This document shows positions 58,406 through 64,000 of a stretch of 64,000 nucleotides of DNA, in pieces. The position numbers were made by a program, and so were the translations under genes. Position 1 is the stretch's first letter, and each line of letters starts with the position of its first letter. The notes under the pieces were generated by a model. That model was not told where the DNA came from. It did no database searches and was given only the letters and a program-made list of their open reading frames with translations. Source of the stretch: Diphasiastrum complanatum. Taxonomy: Eukaryota; Streptophyta; Lycopodiopsida; Lycopodiales; Lycopodiaceae. The stretch is taken from contig CM055104.1 in NCBI GenBank assembly GCA_029204225.1, positions 52,568,294 to 52,632,293 of the forward strand, read 5' to 3'.

Positions 58406-59165
58406 ATGGCTTCAATCAACAGCATGCAGAGCAAGATCTGCACAATATTTGATTCTTCAGGATCTAGCTTTCTAGCCTGGAAAGTTAAGACATCACTGAT
58501 ACTCAAGGGCGAAGGACTATTTCCCTAGGTGGATGGAACAAAAGAAATGCCTACAACAATAGGCAAGGAGCTAAGCGAATGGAGGGGAAAAAATGACAAG
58601 GCAGTAGCCTTGCTATCATCTTCCATCGAAGATAGTCTCACACTTGAACTGGCTACACTCTCCAAAGCTAAGGAGATGTGGGATGCATTACTCACCAGAT
58701 TTCAGATGAAATCAAGAAGTCAAATCATGATGCTGGAAGATCAGCTGACGAATTTGCAGTGGGATGGAAAAGACCTCACTTCTTTTGTAAGAAAGATGAA
58801 GGATTTGTTTCTGTCACTACATAACTCTGGAGCAGAGAAGATTGTGTCAGCTGAGAAGCAGCTCACGTACCTGTTGAGAGCCTTACCCAGATCATTCCAG
58901 ACGACAAGAACCATGCCCACGAAAGATCTTGCCATGAACCTCAAAAAGGCGATTGTCGAGATTCGAGAGGAAATCGAGGCCAAAGAACATCAAAGATGGT
59001 TCTGACCAGGCCCTCTATGACAACAAAGAAAAATCCAAGAAGTAGTTTAAGACTAAGAGGGAGTCGAATCAGAGGCAGGATTGTGACTAGCAAGCAAAGA
59101 GGACCAGCAAGGGCAACTGGAAGAGCAAAGGGAGGTCGAAACAACAAGGTGCAGACAAGAAGACT
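58406..59165 (+). pseudogene. Copia family B gag
   Basis: ATG 58406 opens MASINSMQSKICTIFDSSGS and FLAWKVKTSLILKGEGLF, then a TAG at 58526-58528. The frame continues (VDGTKEMPTTIGKELSEW, SSIEDSLTLELATLSKAKEM) to a stop after KEHQRWF at about 59005. A frameshifted basic stretch leads into the zinc-knuckle ORF at 59169. Apart from these breaks, the length and order are normal for a Copia gag. Confidence 0.88.
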
Positions 59166-59168
59166 TGC

Positions 59169-60233
59169 GTGAGATGCAGAAGAGACGGGCATATAGTAGA
59201 TACATGCTGGCTCAATCCCAAGATTGAGTGTATCCATTGCCATAAGAAGGGTCACGTAGCCATGAAGTGCCACCAGAACCCGAGAAACAAATCAACACAG
59301 AACAGACAGGAGAACAACAATAGTTCATCATATGTCAAGGAGCCCGAGAGCTCAAAAATGGGCAAAGAAAGAACGAACAGAAACTGTTCGACCGCCTATA
59401 TCTATGAAGACGTGTGTGCAACATCAACATCTGACACACATGAGGTGATTCTAGACTCAGGAGCCACCTCACACTTCGTGACATCAAGACGAATAATGTC
59501 TGATTTTAGAAGTGCAGATCCCTCAAGATTCATAGTTCTTGGAGATGGATCTAGACATCAAGTGAATGGTATTGGTTCACTATGGCTCAACACCAACGGC
59601 AGAGACAGACAACTCAAAGATGTTCTGTTCGTGCCTACTCTGCAACAAGACTTGCTCTCTGTAGCAAGAATAGCAGATGCAGAGATGCGTGTGACATTTT
59701 TTGACAAAGCATGCAATGTGATTGATGCCAATACCAGTACTTTGATCACTCAAGACAGAAGGAAAGAAAACCTATATCATCTGAAGGGAAGATCTATAAG
59801 TGCATTTGCCACTTTTCTTTGTGGAGGAGTGATATCTTGGCTTTTCAAAAAGCAAGATACAATTTCTCTTTCCTCTTGTGAAGCCAAGTACAAGGCATTG
59901 ACTTCAACAACAAGAGAACTCCTATGGCTAAGAAGACTTTTGGTGGAGCTTCAAGTGCTAAAGTCTGAGGAGATCCCTTGCATCTATTGTGACAATCAAG
60001 CTTCTCAACAAATTGCTACCAATCCGATCTTCCATGCTAGAACAAAGCATATTGAGATAGCTCATCACTTTGTGAGGGATAAGGTGCAATCCAAGGAGGT
60101 TCAACTTCATCGTGCACCATCATCTGAGTGCATAGCTGATATCTTAACCAAAACTTTGGCTAAAAATCCATTTTTCAAGCTAAAAGATGCTCTTGGAGCT
60201 ATAGATAGATGTACATTAGATTTGCCAAGTTAG
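59169..60233 (+). CDS. Chimeric Copia ORF: zinc knuckles, protease and RNase H, without integrase or RT
   Basis: A 354-codon open frame with an unusual domain order. Residues 1-40 hold two CCHC knuckles (CRRDGHIVDTC with the preceding Cys, and CIHCHKKGHVAMKC). About 95-200 is the protease (VILDSGATSHFVTS, active-site DSG intact) and the pre-integrase start (RRKENLYHLKGRSISAF). At about residue 215 it passes directly into an RNase H domain (GGVISWLFKKQDTISLSSCE, ELLWLRRLL, CDNQASQQIATNPIFHARTK, ECIADILTKTL). The RNase H is followed by the family A LTR, whereas the upstream part belongs to family B, so it is a fusion of two families that stayed in frame. Whether it is translated is unknown; the true gag start lies at 58406. 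Confidence 0.85.
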   Translation: MRCRRDGHIVDTCWLNPKIECIHCHKKGHVAMKCHQNPRNKSTQNRQENNNSSSYVKEPESSKMGKERTNRNCSTAYIYEDVCATSTSDTHEVILDSGATSHFVTSRRIMSDFRSADPSRFIVLGDGSRHQVNGIGSLWLNTNGRDRQLKDVLFVPTLQQDLLSVARIADAEMRVTFFDKACNVIDANTSTLITQDRRKENLYHLKGRSISAFATFLCGGVISWLFKKQDTISLSSCEAKYKALTSTTRELLWLRRLLVELQVLKSEEIPCIYCDNQASQQIATNPIFHARTKHIEIAHHFVRDKVQSKEVQLHRAPSSECIADILTKTLAKNPFFKLKDALGAIDRCTLDLPS

Positions 60234-60246
60234 AAGTGAGGTGGAG

Positions 60247-60960
60247 TGTTAAAAATATCACTTCCAACTTGATGTACTTTGTAGATCTTAAGATATTTTG
60301 ATTTTGATAGGATCTCACAGGTGTGGAGTCAGTTCCCACATGTGAAAGAATGTACATAAGTCACTTTTATAAAGTTAGATTGATTTTAGACAGATCTACA
60401 CAAGTGTGAATTTGACCTTTGAATAGAATCTTGAAATTGGTCAAACTTTATGTAAATAGATTGGACTTCCATGTGAATGAGTTATTACTCATACATGTCA
60501 AGATACCATTCACATAGGGGATAAGCTTCTAGATGATAAGATAGGAAGATTCCATTAGATCCTATTTTATAGGAAATATTCCTATAAATGTGGAAGACTA
60601 GCTTTTTTGTTTCTACCTAAAGAGAATAGTCAACTTTGTGAAATGAGCATATATAGACTCCCTTTGGTGGATCTGGATGACTAGGCACTCTTCACACGTG
60701 TGAAGGCTTGCTGGACAATACACAGCTCGTGGATGTACTTGATCTATAAAGGGATCAAGCAAATCAATGAGAAGTTGATGTGACATTGGCAATTTCTAGT
60801 TTTGCTTGTATTTTCCACATTTGTCTTGTGTTTTGTGATTGGAATGCATTTCTAAGATTGAGTACTTTACTCTCTATTTACAGGCCGTACAGGTACTGTC
60901 CTCCACTCCTCTAAGATTTTAATCATTTGATCCATTGCTCTTGCTTAAATCATAGTGTAA
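60247..60960 (+). repeat. 3' LTR of Copia family A (3' end approximate)
   Basis: Starts TGTTAAAAATATCAC after a purine-rich GTGAGGTGGAG. It carries the paired CACAGGTGTGG / CCCACATGTGAAA boxes and GTACTTGATC found in the family A LTR at 33737-34385. The 3' end was not resolved. Confidence 0.75.
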
Positions 60961-60970
60961 TGCATGTAGA

Positions 60971-62626
60971 TCAAGATCTAGTTGTGGATTTCGCTCTCCT
61001 ATCATGTACAATAGTTGCAAGGTTGATAGGTGCGTCAACTTGTGGCTCTACTAGTCGGTATGGGCAATCTTTATAGCAATGTCCATGGCCACATTCCCTA
61101 CAGATATGTGTGTAGGTGCCTTTATATGGGCACTCGGAGATGCGGTGGTTTTCTCCACAACCATAACATTGGATAGGTGCTCTATTTCCATAGAAACGTT
61201 GTTGTGTGGTAAATAAAGGATAAATAGAAGCTTCAGTTCCATCTGAGTAAATACAGGGGAACCCTTGATCCTCAGGCATATAGACATTCTCAAGGCTGAA
61301 ATCTAGCTGAGGTTGAGGATCATGACTTGTGGTAGCAAGGTTTGCTGGGATGATTTGACGGTTCATCTGAGGCCCAGGCTGTCGCACTACTAAGGCTAGT
61401 GTTGCGTTATTCGTTCCAAGTAGTGCTAAGCATTGTTGGGGTGCTTGTTGGAATGTGGGCCTTTGGTAACTCGTAATTTGGGGACCCTGTTGTTGCATCC
61501 TCCATTGGTATTGTCGTGCAACGACTTGTATTCTTGGATTGTAGATACAAGTAGATGTATCATGATTGTTGGTGTTGCAAAAGATGCAAAACCTTTGGGC
61601 TATCTGTCTATTCTGTGGACATTCGTTCGTTGTGTTATTTTGTTGGCATGTGGGACACCAAACATTATCACGCTTGGGAAATTGATTGACAATAGGTCCT
61701 TGTGGTGTGGTTTTTCAATTTCTGTTCAACATCTTTGGATATCTTATCCAATTGTGCTCGGTGGGTTTTATTCATGGTTTCAAGTTGTTGTAACAACAAT
61801 TGTGTGGCAACATTGGCCAAGATCCTTCACCTTGAGATCTATGGCTTTGGTCAGAGACAATGGCTCACAAATGTTGGGGTTCATATTCTTCATCGGAGCC
61901 TTCATCCTCTTCGCAGATGGCATCATCCATAGCATCACGTAAGGTAGCATAGGATCTTGGAGGTCTAAGTTCACGCCGGATAGATTTCGGGAGGCCAGTC
62001 ATGAACCATATGAGGACGGCCTGATCAGTTGCTAAGTGGGCAGGGCATTCAATCTTAAGACGTTTGAGTCATTCGATGTAATTGCGTACCCTCTCATCCT
62101 TTCTCATTTTGATCTTACTAAGCAATAAAAATGGGCTTTCAAGAAATCTGGATGATTTGAACCTCTTAACAAAGGAGTCCTTGAGTGATTCCCACTCGTT
62201 TCGTTCGTGATGCTCAAGGTTGAAATACCACTCACGAGCGGCATCAGTGAGGGTCATACTAAAGAGTCGAAGTTTTTCTTCTGGAGCTGTCTCTCCATAG
62301 ACTTCACATGCTTCCACATAAATCTGAAGGTAGCGTGCTGGGTCGGTAGTACTATCGTATCGTGGCAGATCGAGTCTAGGAGCTCGTTGATTATCTAAAA
62401 TGGCTCTTGGTAATGGTACAAACGGGTTGGGGATCCTTTGGGCTCCTGGTGCCTCAGGTGGTACTGGATTCTCTTGAGGTTGGTTTGGAGAATTGGCAAC
62501 CATGTCGAACTGCTCTTGGAGATTCCAGGGTTGGGGATGGCTAGTTGATGGTTCTTGGTCTCCAAGTGAACTTTCTTCCTCTCTCGAGATCCTAGATTTA
62601 GTCCTTCGACCTGATCTTAGTTGCAT
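60971..62626 (-). pseudogene. Ty3-type gag with two zinc knuckles
   Basis: Minus strand. ATG 62626 opens MQLRSGRRTKSRISREEESS, a typical start. The capsid domain follows (LPRYDSTTDPARYLQIYVEA, LRLFSMTLTDAAREWYFNLE, WESLKDSFVKRFKSS) to about 62069. The middle is frameshifted around 61500-62050. The 61498-60971 frame carries Gln-rich sequence and two Cys/His knuckles (CYGCGENHRISECP and CRECGHGHCYKDCP). No protease or RT follows on the minus strand, because the family A LTR region begins at about 60960. Confidence 0.82.
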
Positions 62627-62639
62627 CCAAACAAAAGAA

Positions 62640-63230
62640 CTTGTCTAAGTTTGTAGCTTAGAAAAGTATCTTTTTTGGGGATCCAATAATTCAAACTCTG
62701 GGAATGTGAGATTGGGAATGTACGAATGTAAGCTTTGGAATATGAAATTGGGGAATGAGAACCGGAGAGGTGGAATTGGAGATTCCAGGATTTTTGGGAT
62801 CCCAGAATTTGGGTGCTGGAATTTGGGAAATGTAGATTTGGGATTTGTAACAAGTCTCAAGACATTGGATTTGGGGATTGTCGGAGAGTGAATGAGGGAA
62901 GCAAATTTGGGGATTTAAGATGGAAATCGGAAATGTGAATATGGGAATTTGGAGAATTGGGGATTGTAGATTTGGGATTGACAAAAGGTCTTGCAGATTT
63001 GGGATCCCAAAATGGGAAGGGAATTCTAGCAATGTAGTTGGGTGAAAACAAAAAGTGTGACGGTTGGAGATAGGATGAGGATTTTGGATCTCCTCTTTGG
63101 CCAGTGATAAAGGGTGGATGGATGTAGGTTATACCCAGGGAGGGAGTCAAGATATCAAATTTTGGAGTCCTGGGGTGATTTTGGGATTGTAGGAAGCTAG
63201 GAGTGAAAAAAGTCCAAATCTATGGATTCT
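62640..63230. repeat. Interspersed TTTGGGATCCC-like short repeats
   Basis: Upstream (in minus sense) of the gag. The words ATTTGGGATT, TTTGGGGATT and TTTGGGATCCCA recur about ten times between 62670 and 63720, spaced 20-150 bp apart, giving a G/T-rich strand. The fuller form TTGGGATCCCAA is itself palindromic. This looks like the leader or LTR region of the Ty3 element. Confidence 0.65.
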
Positions 63231-63235
63231 TTGGG

Positions 63236-64000
63236 AGGTATGGCTCGCCCTTCTAGGGATGTCAAGACATGTATTAGATCTCTCAGATCTGAAAGAGGCA
63301 AGTCAAAATATTCAAAATTGAAGCCTGTAGGCCAAAAATAGTAAATTTGGATTTTCTCCGGTTCTGGCCAATCCTGTGGGTATCAGGTTTGGGATCCCAA
63401 AAAGTGTAGAAATCGGGATTTTCACAATTTCCAATGCAACATGATGGGTAATTGGGCTCTTGGCTTGCCCTCTGGATAGTGTACTAAACTCAATGAGATG
63501 ATCTATCAATGGTGAAAGAGGCGAGTCAAAATATCCAAAATTGAAGCTTGTAGGCCAAAAATAATAAATTTTGGATTTTCCCTATTTTTGGCCAATCCTG
63601 TGGATATCTTGGTTCTCCTTACTCAAATTAGCTTCTTCACAAGTAGAGGATACCACCTGGAAATAGGCGAACCAAGACCTTGAGGGAACAATGAGATATG
63701 ATACTTTGGGATTTATCAAATCTTGAATCCCAGTTGGCAGGATGTTTTAGTGCCAAAATCAGGATTTTCACACTTTTCAATCTAGAATGATGAGTACTTA
63801 GGCTCTTGGCTCACCCTTTGGATAGTGTACTGGGCTTAATGAGATCTATCAATGGTGAAGGAGGCGAACCAAGATGAGCTTTCACTGAGGCTGTAGAGGC
63901 AAGTTTCTCAACAACTCTGAAGTCAGATATCTCGACAATGGTGCAAGCTCTTGGCTCGCCCTTTTGATACAGTCGTCAGCAAGTAATTGTCTCTCTAATT
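63236..64000. repeat. Direct repeats of 220-330 bp in the Ty3 upstream region
   Basis: Segments starting GGCTCGCCCTTCTAGGGAT (63242), GGCTTGCCCTCTGGATAGTG (about 63464), GGCTCACCCTTTGGATAGTG (about 63803) and GGCTCGCCCTTTTGATAC (about 63954) share a following AAAGAGGCGAGTCAAAATAT and GAAGCTTGTAGGCCAAAAAT pattern, best kept in the first two. The array continues past the window edge. No coding sequence is visible. Confidence 0.75.

Noticed and set aside
1-64000. CRISPR arrays, bacterial operons, tRNA or rRNA genes
   Set aside because: No regularly spaced short repeats with unique spacers, no ribosome-binding-site-led gene strings and no cloverleaf or rRNA signature were noticed. The context is plant nuclear DNA. 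A tRNA scan was not run.

Overview
This is a stretch of land-plant nuclear DNA: intron-rich, AT-rich and filled with transposable elements. No bacterial, organellar or viral genome is visible. I found one host gene. It lies on the minus strand with its coding exons between 26639 and 11817, and I could join six exons in phase. The 263-residue product is a HP30/TRIC-type organelle import protein: four Tim17/22/23-like membrane segments plus a C-terminal SAM domain. Its introns reach 6.3 kb and are loaded with transposons, which suggests a plant with a large genome such as a fern or gymnosperm. That organism call is inference only.

Layout. 1-2430: AT-rich, no gene. 2485-7165: fragments of a Ty3 integrase, an isolated LTR and two broken Copia elements. 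7166-11816: AT-rich 3' flank of the host gene. 11817-26639: the host gene. Its intron 3 holds an open LINE-type ORF1 that lacks an ORF2, a gag remnant and an LTR relic. Its intron 2 holds a rearranged hAT transposase gene whose 3' half is duplicated head to tail-inverted, giving a palindrome of about 2.7 kb. 26640-26890: the promoter, with two telo-box motifs in a local duplication. 29842-41000: LTR fragments and two large Copia relics in opposite orientations. 41087-50852: a Copia element whose integrase-RT core is inverted relative to its gag and RNase H. A structurally complete Ty3 element (42436-49198, LTRs of about 1 kb, 5-bp target duplication TTTCA) sits inside the integrase of that core. 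51300-60960: more Copia relics, including a chimera in which gag-protease of one family is fused in frame to RNase H of another, with different LTRs at its two ends. 60971-64000: a minus-strand Ty3 gag with an upstream repeat array.

How the parts interact. Almost all coding capacity outside the host gene is retroelement-derived and mostly broken. The most unusual structure is the hAT palindrome in intron 2. Any full-length host pre-mRNA would carry a foldback of more than 1 kb, and this could be a natural source of small RNAs against the parent hAT family (hypothesis). Several junctions (inverted Copia core, chimeric Copia ORF, tripled primer-binding site, internally deleted copy) look like products of template switching or self-insertion during reverse transcription.

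Limits: splice sites, LTR ends and family names were read by eye. No alignment or database search was run. Copia families are labelled A-H only for cross-reference within this annotation.
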